The notes below the pieces were generated by a model. It searched no databases. It was given only the letters and a program-made list of their open reading frames with translations, and was not told the origin of the DNA. The translations under genes and the position numbers were made by a program. A stretch of DNA of 64,000 bases. It comes from Arthrobacter castelli DSM 16402. GTDB lineage: Bacteria > Actinomycetota > Actinomycetes > Actinomycetales > Micrococcaceae. The DNA lies in NCBI RefSeq assembly GCF_000430705.1, contig NZ_AUMN01000003.1, positions 1 to 64,000 of the forward strand, written 5' to 3'. Positions 37,188 through 45,346 of the stretch are shown here, one piece after another; position 1 is the first letter of the stretch, and each line of letters begins with the position of its first letter.

Positions 37188-37799
37188 ATGCCTGCAAAGC
37201 CGTCCGCACGGGACAAGATCCTCACAGCCTTCGAGGCGCTGCTCATTGACGAAGGTGAACGTGGCGCCACCATGGACGCCGTGGCGGCTCAGGCCGGGGT
37301 GTCCAAGGGCGGGTTGCTCTACCACTTCCGCAACAAGGAAGCGATGGAGCTGGCGCTGCTGCAGAAGCTGCGCACTCAAGCCGACGCCGATATCGAAGCC
37401 ATGGTTGCCGATCCCGATGGTCCATCCATGTACTTCGTCCGCGAATCGGTTTACGCGGGCAGCGGCTTCGACCACACACTGATAGCTGCCATGCGGCTGG
37501 CGCAATCGTCAGAGATCGACGCCCGTGCGGAACTGCAGCGGATCCACCAGCAGTGGTTCGAACTGATCGTCGGCGAAGTGGGGGACCGTTCCATCGCGCG
37601 CGCCATCATGCTGCTCGGCGATGGGTTGTACTACAACGCCATCCTCGCCGGGATCTGGCCTGAAGATGCCGGGATGGGCAAACAGGAGTCGGTCGAGGGG
37701 CTGCTTGAAGTGGTGCAGATGCTCAAGGGTCAGGCGACGTCGAATGCCGGCTCCGGCCGTCCGGGCGCTCCGGGCGGTCAACCGCCTGCTGACCGCTGA
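37188..37799 (+). CDS. TetR-family regulator of the drug exporter
   Basis: The 203-residue protein has an N-terminal TetR helix-turn-helix: KILTAFEALLIDEGERGATM, DAVAAQAGVSKGGLLYHFRN and KEAME. The remainder is a ligand-binding helical domain ending in a Gly/Pro-rich tail. It is divergent from the DHA2 exporter, with two palindromes in between, so it is likely its repressor. Its last 22 bases overlap the 3' end of the next, convergent tetR gene. Confidence 0.9.
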   Translation: MPAKPSARDKILTAFEALLIDEGERGATMDAVAAQAGVSKGGLLYHFRNKEAMELALLQKLRTQADADIEAMVADPDGPSMYFVRESVYAGSGFDHTLIAAMRLAQSSEIDARAELQRIHQQWFELIVGEVGDRSIARAIMLLGDGLYYNAILAGIWPEDAGMGKQESVEGLLEVVQMLKGQATSNAGSGRPGAPGGQPPADR

Positions 37800-38398
37800 G
37801 CTGCCTCCCGGCTGAATCCTTCAATCAGCAGGTTCAGACCGTAGTGGAATGCCTCATCCGCACGCGTGGGGTAGCCCAGGCCGGCATCGACGGCCAACTG
37901 CAGGTTCCCGTTGGCGTCCTCGCCCGGGTCCCAGACCTGCTCAGGGGCGGCGACGTCGAGGGCCGAGCCAAGAACGAAACTGTCCACCACGGTGATCGCT
38001 TCCAGGGTGCGCTTCGGGGTGAAGCCGGCTTCGTGGAATGCATCCGCCATCGCGTTGTACATCCGGATGGTGGTCTCGTCGGAGACTGAGTACGCCGTGA
38101 TCAGCGGGATCAACCGCGGATGGCGGGCGAAGGTGTTCCGGTATTCGACCGCAATAGCGCGGATGGTCTCCGCCCAGTGTGCCTCACGACCGGGGAACTG
38201 TACCCGGGAAATCGCGTGGCCACGCATCAGGTCAACGATCTCGGCCTTGCCATTCACGTGGTTATACAACGATGAAGCGCTCACCCGCAGCTGTTTAGCC
38301 AGGGCGGGAATGGTGAATTCGCCGTCCCGGTCCACCAATGCCAGCGCCGAGGTGGCGATCATGTCGGCGGAGAGTTTCGGGGTCAGGGGCCGTGCCAT
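37778..38398 (-). CDS. TetR-family regulator of the agmatine operon
   Basis: The 206-residue protein has a TetR DNA-binding domain (MIATSALALVDRDGEFTIPA, then LAKQLRVSASSLYNHVNGKA) and a TetR-class-C ligand domain. It starts at the ATG at 38398 behind GGAGGAGAAT. It is divergent from aguB, and the gap between them holds two identical-architecture palindromes (AACGAA-N5-TTCGTT). It is therefore the likely repressor of the agmatine operon and of itself. The inducer could be agmatine or a downstream amine, which is an inference. Confidence 0.88.
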   Translation of the reverse strand: MARPLTPKLSADMIATSALALVDRDGEFTIPALAKQLRVSASSLYNHVNGKAEIVDLMRGHAISRVQFPGREAHWAETIRAIAVEYRNTFARHPRLIPLITAYSVSDETTIRMYNAMADAFHEAGFTPKRTLEAITVVDSFVLGSALDVAAPEQVWDPGEDANGNLQLAVDAGLGYPTRADEAFHYGLNLLIEGFSREAAQRSAGG

Positions 38399-38431
38399 AT
38401 TCTCCTCCAGGATCGCCAGTGGCAACAGTCT

Positions 38432-38448
38432 AACGAATTAAGTTCGTT
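38432..38448. promoter_or_regulatory. Operator AACGAA-N5-TTCGTT, site 1
   Basis: AACGAA-TTAAG-TTCGTT is a perfect 6+6 palindrome 34 bases before the tetR start, where it would block the tetR promoter. It matches site 2. Confidence 0.75.
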
Positions 38449-38485
38449 TCCCCTCTTGTCAGGGGCGGGTGGCGCAGTTCATACT

Positions 38486-38504
38486 AAACGAACGCAATTC
38501 GTTT
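38486..38504. promoter_or_regulatory. Operator AACGAA-N5-TTCGTT, site 2
   Basis: AAACGAA-CGCAA-TTCGTTT is a perfect 7+7 palindrome 27 bases before the aguB start. It has the same half-sites and 5-base spacing as site 1, 55 bases away centre to centre. Confidence 0.75.
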
Positions 38505-38530
38505 ATGTGATCGTCGTCTCTTGGAGAGTC

Positions 38531-39616
38531 ATGCTTGAACTAACCCGGCTCCATCCGCCGGAGTCGCCCGCCCGTCCGGCCGATGCTGCCCGGACCGCAG
38601 ATGCAGTCCGCCCCACACTGCGCGTCGGACTGGTCCAGCACCGCTGGGAGGCCGACCAGGATCAGCTTCTGGCCGAGCTCAACGAAGGCATCGCCCGGGC
38701 GGCTGCCCTCGGTGCGGCTGTCGTGTTCCTCCCCGAGCTCACGCTGTCCCGCTATCCGGCCGACACGCTCCCGGAGGGCGTCCCCGCGGCGCAGGCCGAG
38801 GATTTGATGACCGGCCCCACGTTCACCTTCGCGGCCGCGGCGGCGTCGGCCAACAACGTCTGCGTGCACGCTTCCTTGTACGAACGTGCCGACGTCGGCG
38901 ACGGCGATGACGGCGGTTCCAATGTAGACGGCGGCGGCGCGGCCGACGCCGCTTCCGGCTCCGGCTCCGACGGTCTGGGCCTGAACACGGCCATCCTGGT
39001 GTCCCCGTCCGGACAACTGCTGGCGCGCACCCGCAAGCTGCACATCCCCGTTACCGAGGGGTATTACGAGGACAAGTATTTCCGGCACGGCCCCGCGACC
39101 GGTGACGCCTACCAGGTCCACACCCCGGGGGAGCTTAATGGCGCCCGGCTGGGCATGCCCACGTGCTGGGACGAATGGTTCCCGGAAGTCGCGCGGTTGT
39201 ATTCGCTCGGTGGAGCCGAAGTGCTGGCTTATCCCACCGCCATCGGCTCCGAGCCAGGCCACCCGGACTTCGACACGCAGCCGCTGTGGCAGCAGGTGAT
39301 CGTCGGCAACGGCATCGCCAATGGACTGTTCATGGTGGTGCCCAACCGCTGGGGGGACGAAGGTAACGTCCAGTTCTACGGGTCCTCCTTCATCTCCGAC
39401 CCGTACGGGCGGATCCTGGTACAGGCTCCCCGGGACGAATCGGCTGTGTTGGTTGCCGATCTGGACCTGGCCCAGCGCTCGGACTGGCTGGAACTCTTCC
39501 CGTTCCTGTCCACTCGCCGCCCCGACACCTATGGCCGGCTGGTTGAGCCGGTGCGCCGTGATGCGCCATATGGCGATAGCACCGTCGAACCGGCAACCGC
39601 AGGAAAGGCAGACTGA
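38531..39616 (+). CDS. aguB: N-carbamoylputrescine amidase
   Basis: The 361-residue nitrilase-superfamily enzyme hydrolyses N-carbamoylputrescine to putrescine, CO2 and ammonia. The catalytic triad is E69 (FLPELTL), K169 (RTRKLHIP) and C212 (GMPTCWDEWFPE); the neighbouring PVTEGYYEDKYF and PTAIGSEP segments are typical of this amidase. An Asp/Gly/Ser-rich insertion of about 28 residues (122-149) precedes the catalytic lysine and is not usual in the family. The ATG at 38531 is behind TTGGAG. It is the first gene of the agmatine operon and is followed by aguA after 2 bases. Confidence 0.93.
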   Translation: MLELTRLHPPESPARPADAARTADAVRPTLRVGLVQHRWEADQDQLLAELNEGIARAAALGAAVVFLPELTLSRYPADTLPEGVPAAQAEDLMTGPTFTFAAAAASANNVCVHASLYERADVGDGDDGGSNVDGGGAADAASGSGSDGLGLNTAILVSPSGQLLARTRKLHIPVTEGYYEDKYFRHGPATGDAYQVHTPGELNGARLGMPTCWDEWFPEVARLYSLGGAEVLAYPTAIGSEPGHPDFDTQPLWQQVIVGNGIANGLFMVVPNRWGDEGNVQFYGSSFISDPYGRILVQAPRDESAVLVADLDLAQRSDWLELFPFLSTRRPDTYGRLVEPVRRDAPYGDSTVEPATAGKAD

Positions 39617-39618
39617 CG

Positions 39619-40644
39619 ATGGGGTGGGAGATGCCGGCCGAAACCGCCGCGCAGGAAAAGATCTGGATGGCGTTCCCGCCCGGAGGGTACTCGCTGGGCG
39701 ACACCGAGGCAGAGGCCCACGCCGCCCGCTCGGCCTGGGCCGCCGTCGCCAACGCCGCCGTCGACTTCGAACCGGTCACCGTCGTCGCCACCGCGGAGGA
39801 CGTCGCAATCGTCCGCAGCCACCTCAAGCCCGACGTCGACATCAAGACCGCGCCGCTGAATGACGCCTGGATGCGGGACATTGGCCCCACCTTCGTGATG
39901 AACGACGACGGCGGGCTGGGGGCGGTCGACTGGGTCTTCAATGGCTGGGGCCGGCAGGAGTGGGCCGCCTGGGACAAGGACGAGAAGATCGGTGCCACCG
40001 TTGCCGGGTGGGCCGGCGTCGAACGCATCGATTCGCCCGTGGTCAACGAAGGCGGCGGCCTCCAGGTCGACGGCGAAGGAACCGTGCTGGTCACCGAAAC
40101 GGTCCAGCTTGACCCCGGCCGCAACCCGGGGCTGGACAGGGCCGCTGTGGAGGCCGAACTGGCCCGGACCATCGGCGCGACCAAGGTGATCTGGCTGCCC
40201 CGCGGGCTCACCCGCGACTCGCAGAAGTACGGAACGCGAGGCCACGTGGACATCGTCGCGGCCATTCCCGAACCAGGGACGCTGCTGGTCCACTCCCAGC
40301 AGGACCCGGCTCACCCGGACTACCGGATCAGCCGCGAACTTATGGATTTCCTCGGCTCCACCACGGATGCCGCAGGCCGGTCCTGGAACATTATCGAGGT
40401 TCCGGCGCCGGCCACACTTACTGACGGCCAGGGGTATGTGGACTACAGCTACATCAACCACCTCGTGGTCAACGACGGCGTGATCGCCTGCACCTTCGAC
40501 GACCCGAACGATGAGCAGGCCGTCTCGATCCTCGCCGATGCCTATCCCGGCCGCCGCGTGGTCAGCGTCGATGCGCGTGAACTCTTTGCCCGTGGCGGCG
40601 GCATTCACTGCATCACGCAACAGCAACCTCGAAAGGCCCAATGA
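39619..40644 (+). CDS. aguA: Agmatine deiminase
   Basis: The 341-residue enzyme converts agmatine to N-carbamoylputrescine and ammonia. It belongs to the guanidino-group modifying family (PPAD). Key segments are WMAFPPGGYS, LNDAWMRDIGPTFV (substrate Asp/Arg), GGGLQVDGEGT, GHVDIVAAI (catalytic His) and the terminal GGGIHCITQQQP with the nucleophile C331. With AguB it forms the two-step arginine-decarboxylase route to putrescine. Its stop overlaps the start of the permease gene. Confidence 0.95.
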   Translation: MGWEMPAETAAQEKIWMAFPPGGYSLGDTEAEAHAARSAWAAVANAAVDFEPVTVVATAEDVAIVRSHLKPDVDIKTAPLNDAWMRDIGPTFVMNDDGGLGAVDWVFNGWGRQEWAAWDKDEKIGATVAGWAGVERIDSPVVNEGGGLQVDGEGTVLVTETVQLDPGRNPGLDRAAVEAELARTIGATKVIWLPRGLTRDSQKYGTRGHVDIVAAIPEPGTLLVHSQQDPAHPDYRISRELMDFLGSTTDAAGRSWNIIEVPAPATLTDGQGYVDYSYINHLVVNDGVIACTFDDPNDEQAVSILADAYPGRRVVSVDARELFARGGGIHCITQQQPRKAQ

Positions 40645-42191
40645 TGAGCCAAACAACCCGCTCCCCGGCACCCGGTGACAACGGCGACGCAGGAGGAACG
40701 TCCGAAAAGGGACTGGCCAAGGGGCAACTCGGCCTGCTCGCCGTCGTCGTCATTGGCATCTCCACGATCGCGCCGGCGTACGTGCTGACCAGCTCGCTCG
40801 GTCCAACCGTGCAGGCGATCGGCGTGCACCTTCCCGCCATCTTTATCGTCGGCTTCATCCCGATGTTCCTGGTGGCGCTGGGATACCGCGAACTCAACGC
40901 GGATTCACCCGACAGCGGCACCACATTCACCTGGGTGACCAAGGCGTTCGGGCCGTATATCGGCTGGATTGGCGGCTGGGGGCTGCTCGCGGCGAACATC
41001 ATCGTGCTGTCCAACCTGGCCGGCGTCGCCGTCGACTTCTTTTACCTGTTCCTGTCCCAGCTCACCGGGCGGGAGGAGCTTGCGGCCCTTTCCAGCAACA
41101 CCTTCATCAACGTCGCCACCTGCCTGGTTTTCGTCGGGCTGGCCGTCCTGGTTTCCTGCCGCGGTGTGAAGACCACCAAGACCGTGCAGTACATCCTGGT
41201 CGGATTCCAGCTGGCGGTGCTGGCCTGGTTCGTGATCGGCGCGTTCTCCGGCATCTCCCGCGGTATCACCGACTCCGACCTTGCCTTCAGCTGGAGCTGG
41301 TTCAACCCGCTGCAGATTGAAAGCTTCTCCGCGTTCGCGCTCGGGCTGTCGCTGTCCATCTTCGCCTTCTGGGGCTGGGACGTCTGCCTGACCGTCAGCG
41401 AAGAAACCACCAACGGCCGTCGCACCGCCGGCGCCGGGGCGACCTGGACCGCCGTCGTCATCCTGGGCATCTACCTGCTCGGTTCCATTGCCACGGTGAT
41501 GTTTGCCGGCGTCGGAACCACCGGACTGGGACTGAACAACCCGGAGAACGCGGGCAATGTCTTCACCGTGCTGGCAGCTCCGGTGATGGGGCCGTTCGCG
41601 ATCCTGCTGTCGCTGGCCGTGCTGTCGAGCTGCGCATCGTCGCTGCAGACCACGATGGTTGCCCCCGCCCGATCGCTGCTGGCGATGGGCTACTACAAGG
41701 CGTTGCCGGCGAAGTACGCGAAGGTCAGCAAGCGGTTCCACTCGCCCGTGTATTCCACCATCGTGGCCGGTGGCATTTCGGCCGGTTTCTACACGGTAAT
41801 GCGAGTGCTGAGCAACAACGTGCTGAACGACACCATCATGGCCCTGGGACTGATGATCTGCTTCTACTACGGGCTCACCGCCATCGCCTGCGTCTGGTAC
41901 TTCCGCCAGACCCTGTTCGCCAGCGTGCGGAATTTCGTCTTCCGGCTGCTCTGCCCATTGCTCGGCGGAATCGGCTTGCTGATCGTCTTCCTGCAGACCG
42001 CCGTCGACAGCTGGGACCCTGCGTTCGGCAGCGGCTCGTCGGTCTTCGGCATTGGCCTGGTCTTCGTCATCGGCGTCGGGATCATCGCCCTCGGCGTGGT
42101 GGTGATGCTCTTCATGCGGCGCCGGATGCCCGGCTTCTTCCGGGGTGAAACGCTGAAGAAAGACACCCCCGCGCTGGTGGTGCCCGAGTAA
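40641..42191 (+). CDS. APC-family amine/amino acid permease
   Basis: The 516-residue membrane protein is an amino acid-polyamine-organocation permease with about 12 hydrophobic segments. The first helix has VVIGISTIAPAYVLTSSLGP, helix three region NSDSPDSGTTFTWVTKAFGP and a later FWGWDVCLTVSEETTNGRRT. The position inside the agmatine operon indicates that it imports agmatine or putrescine. The start overlaps the aguA stop (ATGATGA), so translation is coupled; a second ATG three bases on is equally possible. Confidence 0.9.
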   Translation: MMSQTTRSPAPGDNGDAGGTSEKGLAKGQLGLLAVVVIGISTIAPAYVLTSSLGPTVQAIGVHLPAIFIVGFIPMFLVALGYRELNADSPDSGTTFTWVTKAFGPYIGWIGGWGLLAANIIVLSNLAGVAVDFFYLFLSQLTGREELAALSSNTFINVATCLVFVGLAVLVSCRGVKTTKTVQYILVGFQLAVLAWFVIGAFSGISRGITDSDLAFSWSWFNPLQIESFSAFALGLSLSIFAFWGWDVCLTVSEETTNGRRTAGAGATWTAVVILGIYLLGSIATVMFAGVGTTGLGLNNPENAGNVFTVLAAPVMGPFAILLSLAVLSSCASSLQTTMVAPARSLLAMGYYKALPAKYAKVSKRFHSPVYSTIVAGGISAGFYTVMRVLSNNVLNDTIMALGLMICFYYGLTAIACVWYFRQTLFASVRNFVFRLLCPLLGGIGLLIVFLQTAVDSWDPAFGSGSSVFGIGLVFVIGVGIIALGVVVMLFMRRRMPGFFRGETLKKDTPALVVPE

Positions 42192-42223
42192 TGAAACAAC
42201 TGCAACATCATAAGGAACACATC

Positions 42224-43585
42224 ATGAACACCATAGACCGCGACGTCGTCATCATCGGCGCGGGAGCATCGGGGCTGACCGCCGCGCACGAACTGAGGAA
42301 GACGGGTCTCAGCGTGGCCGTGCTGGAAGCCCGCGACCGGGTCGGCGGGCGGCTCTGGACCGAGACCATCGACGGCGCCATGCTGGAGCTGGGCGGCCAG
42401 TGGGTGTCGCCGGACCAGGACGGGCTGATCAGCATGCTCGACGAGCTCGGGCTGCAGACCTACTCCCGCTACCGCGACGGCGAGAGCATCTATATCAACG
42501 CCGACGGGAAGAAGACCCGCTACACCGGCGACATCTTCCCGGTGGCCCCGTCGACGGCCTCGGTCATGGAGGACCTGATCAGCCAGCTCGATGCGCTGTC
42601 GGCCCAAGTGGGTGCGGAGGAACCGTGGAAGCATCCTTCCGCGGCCGAATTGGACAGGCTCTCTTTCAAGAGTTGGCTCGAGCAGCGAACCGATGACCAG
42701 GAGGCGCGGGACAACATCGCCATGTTCGTCGCCGGGGCGATGCTGACCAAACCGGCGCACGCGTTTTCGCTGCTGCAGGCGGTGCTGATGTCCGCCAGCG
42801 CCGGCTGCTTCAGCAATCTGGTGGACGAGGATTTCATCCTGGACAAGCGCGTGGTCGGCGGTCTCCAGCAGGTGCCGTTGCAACTCGCGGAGCAGCTGGG
42901 CGAAGACGTGCAGCTGTCCGCGCCGGTGCGCACGCTGACATGGGACGACGACGGCGTCACGGCTGTTGCGGACGACGTCACGGTCCGTGCCAAGTATGCG
43001 GTGATGGCGGTGCCGCCGAATCTGATTCCGCGGGTGAATTTCGATCCGCCGTTGCCGCGTCGGCAGCAGCAGATGCACCAGCACCTCTCGCTGGGGTTGG
43101 TGATCAAGGTCCACGCGGTCTACCCGACGCCGTTCTGGCGCGACGACGGTCTGTCCGGCACCTGCTTCAGTCCCTACCAGGTGGTGCACGAGGCCTACGA
43201 CAACACCAACCACGGGGATAGTCGGGGAACGCTGGTCGGCTTCGTCTCGGACGAGACCGCCGACGGCGTGTTCGCGCTGCCGGCCGAGGACCGCAAGCGG
43301 AAGATCCTCCAGTCGCTGGCCGCGTACTACGGGGACGAGGCGCTGACTCCCGAGGTGTACTACGAGAGCGACTGGGGCACCGAGGAATGGACCCGGGGAG
43401 CGTACGCGGCGAGCTTCGACCTCGGCGGACTGTCCCGGTACGGCGACAGCCTGCGCGAGCCGGTGGGCAGGATCCACTTCTCCTGCAGCGACATCGCCGG
43501 CGCCGGGTTCCAGCACGTCGATGGCGCCATCCGGATGGGCCGCCGCACCGCCCAGGCGATCACCACCGGGGAGGCCCCCGCGTAG
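42224..43585 (+). CDS. Putrescine oxidase (flavin monoamine oxidase)
   Basis: The 453-residue FAD enzyme is a flavin amine oxidase and most resembles putrescine oxidases of Micrococcus and Rhodococcus. It would oxidise putrescine to 4-aminobutanal and H2O2. The N-terminal FAD motif is VVIIGAGASGLTAAHEL, followed by EARDRVGGRLWTE, LGGQWVSPDQD and a C-terminal GRIHFSCSDIAGAGFQHVDG which closes the flavin site. The ATG at 42224 has AAGGAA at good distance; the in-frame ATG at 42191 would add an unlikely leader. It completes agmatine to 4-aminobutanal; the following dehydrogenase to GABA is not in the window. Confidence 0.92.
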   Translation: MNTIDRDVVIIGAGASGLTAAHELRKTGLSVAVLEARDRVGGRLWTETIDGAMLELGGQWVSPDQDGLISMLDELGLQTYSRYRDGESIYINADGKKTRYTGDIFPVAPSTASVMEDLISQLDALSAQVGAEEPWKHPSAAELDRLSFKSWLEQRTDDQEARDNIAMFVAGAMLTKPAHAFSLLQAVLMSASAGCFSNLVDEDFILDKRVVGGLQQVPLQLAEQLGEDVQLSAPVRTLTWDDDGVTAVADDVTVRAKYAVMAVPPNLIPRVNFDPPLPRRQQQMHQHLSLGLVIKVHAVYPTPFWRDDGLSGTCFSPYQVVHEAYDNTNHGDSRGTLVGFVSDETADGVFALPAEDRKRKILQSLAAYYGDEALTPEVYYESDWGTEEWTRGAYAASFDLGGLSRYGDSLREPVGRIHFSCSDIAGAGFQHVDGAIRMGRRTAQAITTGEAPA

Positions 43586-43640
43586 GCGACCCGGATCGGG
43601 TAGGGGCGACGTCTCAGGCGCGCCCCGCCGACCCTATGGA

Positions 43641-43701
43641 TTTTGCTCCGCTTTGGGACAAATTGCCGGCGGCGCCGGGTGCAAAATGTCCCAAAGCGGA
43701 G
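43641..43701. repeat. Dispersed stem-loop repeat, copy B
   Basis: CTCCGCTTTGGGACA (43646-43660) pairs perfectly along 15 bp with TGTCCCAAAGCGGAG (43687-43701). The left arm and spacer match copy A at 37041-37074 (TTTTGCTCCGCT, then TGGGACAAATTGCCGGCGGC). Where the left arm differs (A in copy A, T in copy B) the right arm has changed to keep the pair. It lies between two convergent genes and could double as their terminator. Confidence 0.8.
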
Positions 43702-43774
43702 GGAATACGGGCGATCGGAGGAATTCGGACCGGATAGCGACACTGCACCTTTTTGAAGACACCGGTGCCCGTGA

Positions 43775-45256
43775 TTAGGCGGTGACGAAATCCTTCAGGG
43801 CCGCGAGCTGCGCCAGCCGGGCTTCCGGTTTCAGGTACATCATGTGCCCGGCCTCGTGGTAGTGGTGCGTGAAGCGCTCGCGCGCCTGCGGACTCAGGTT
43901 CATATGCGCGAAGACGTACTCCGCGGCGAAGTGCGGGGTCGCGCCATCCTGGTACCCGTAGTCCACGTGCACCCGCATACTTGGATTGTGCACCATCAGC
44001 CGTTCCAGCACTTTGGACACGTCCACCGGTGCACCCTCGAACGTCTTGTAGCTCCACGGCTGCACCCGTCCGGTGAGGATTTCGTACGGCAGGTCGTTCT
44101 CGTATCCCAGCTCCATCCGCACATAGTGGTTGATCGCCGCGGCGTATGGCGCGTTAATCGCCCGCAGGCTCGGATCATCCATGTTCTGCGAATCCTGCTG
44201 GTTCGCCGGCTGGGCCGTGAACCGCCCGTCGATGCGTCCCACCACCAGGTTCGCCTCCCGCAACAGCTCGGCGGCGAATTCAAAGTAGTTCCAGCGCAGG
44301 TTGGTCCGCCTGATGAACCCCTCGTCCAGGGTGGTGATGGCAGCCAACCGGCCGACGACGTCGTCGTACTCCCCATCGGTGAGCCGGCTGCCCTGGGTCA
44401 GCGCGTACCCAAAGTCGCGGGCCGCGAACTCTTCGGCCTCGGCCACCACGTCGGTCAGCTCCCGGCCCGGATGGCGGCCGTGATAATGCGCGATGGCGGC
44501 ATACGTGGGGATGTGCAAGGCGTACGGCTGGTCGCTGCCATCGAAGAACCGCAGCGTCGCCATGTTCAGCACGGTGGAAATCAGCCCGAGGCCGTTGACC
44601 GCCATCCCATAGGCGTCGAACAACCGCCCGGCGACGGCGACGGCCCGCAACGTTCCATACGATTCGCCGGCGATGTACTTCGGGGAGAGCCAGCGGCCGT
44701 TGCGGGTGACCCAGAGCCGGATCACCTCGGCGACCAGATCGCGGTCCTCGATGAAGGCGTGGAATTCGTCTTCCTTGCCGCCTTCCACCACGCGCGAGTA
44801 GCCGGTGTTGACCGGGTCGATCAGCACCAGGTCGCTGTGCTCGAGCAGGGTTTCCGGGCTGTCGACAATGCCATAGGGCGGGGGAGTGAGCTCGTTGACG
44901 TCACCGGAATCCACCAGCCGCGGCCCGAGCAGGCCCATGTGCAGCCACACCGATGACGACCCCGGGCCTCCGTTGAACGCGAACGTCACTGGCCGGCTGC
45001 CCGGTTCGGCGTCGTCGGCGGTGTACGCGACGACGAAGATCTCCGCCTTCGGCTTGAACCCTTCGGCCTTGCCGTCCTTGTCGACCGACTCCCGGCGGAA
45101 TACCAGTCGGCCCGTCGTAGTGGTGTACTTCAGCCCGGAGGGGTTGTGGGTGTGCTGCCGGGTGACGAAGTCGTCTGTGACCTCGGTGGCCGTCTGGTCG
45201 CTGGTCTGTGCCTGGTCGCTGCCGGTGGCGTCGTCCTTCTGTGTGTCCTCAGTCAT
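43775..45256 (-). CDS. S10-family serine carboxypeptidase-like protein
   Basis: The 493-residue protein is a peptidase family S10 member. The oxyanion region is VTFAFNGGPGSSSVWLHMGL, the nucleophile lies in YIAGESYGTLRAVAVAG, the acid in VHVDYGYQDGATPHFA and the histidine in HYHEAGHMMYL. The family acts as carboxypeptidases or acyltransferases at low pH, and bacterial members of this acidic, cytosolic-looking type are poorly studied. No signal peptide is seen; the N-terminus is rich in Asp, Thr and Gln. I start at the ATG at 45256. It is downstream of the FAD/Fe-S gene by 90 bases. Confidence 0.88.
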   Translation of the reverse strand: MTEDTQKDDATGSDQAQTSDQTATEVTDDFVTRQHTHNPSGLKYTTTTGRLVFRRESVDKDGKAEGFKPKAEIFVVAYTADDAEPGSRPVTFAFNGGPGSSSVWLHMGLLGPRLVDSGDVNELTPPPYGIVDSPETLLEHSDLVLIDPVNTGYSRVVEGGKEDEFHAFIEDRDLVAEVIRLWVTRNGRWLSPKYIAGESYGTLRAVAVAGRLFDAYGMAVNGLGLISTVLNMATLRFFDGSDQPYALHIPTYAAIAHYHGRHPGRELTDVVAEAEEFAARDFGYALTQGSRLTDGEYDDVVGRLAAITTLDEGFIRRTNLRWNYFEFAAELLREANLVVGRIDGRFTAQPANQQDSQNMDDPSLRAINAPYAAAINHYVRMELGYENDLPYEILTGRVQPWSYKTFEGAPVDVSKVLERLMVHNPSMRVHVDYGYQDGATPHFAAEYVFAHMNLSPQARERFTHHYHEAGHMMYLKPEARLAQLAALKDFVTA

Positions 45257-45346
45257 ACTGTCGAGCCTATCGGGTGACGGTGGCACCCGCTGACGGGCCT
45301 GGGCGGGCGACCTTCAGCGGTGCCCGGGGAGGCATTGCGCAGCCAA

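Noticed and set aside
41867-43516. Long minus-strand open frame opposite putrescine oxidase
   Set aside because: It is the antisense shadow of a well-supported flavin amine oxidase gene and has no start signal or homology.
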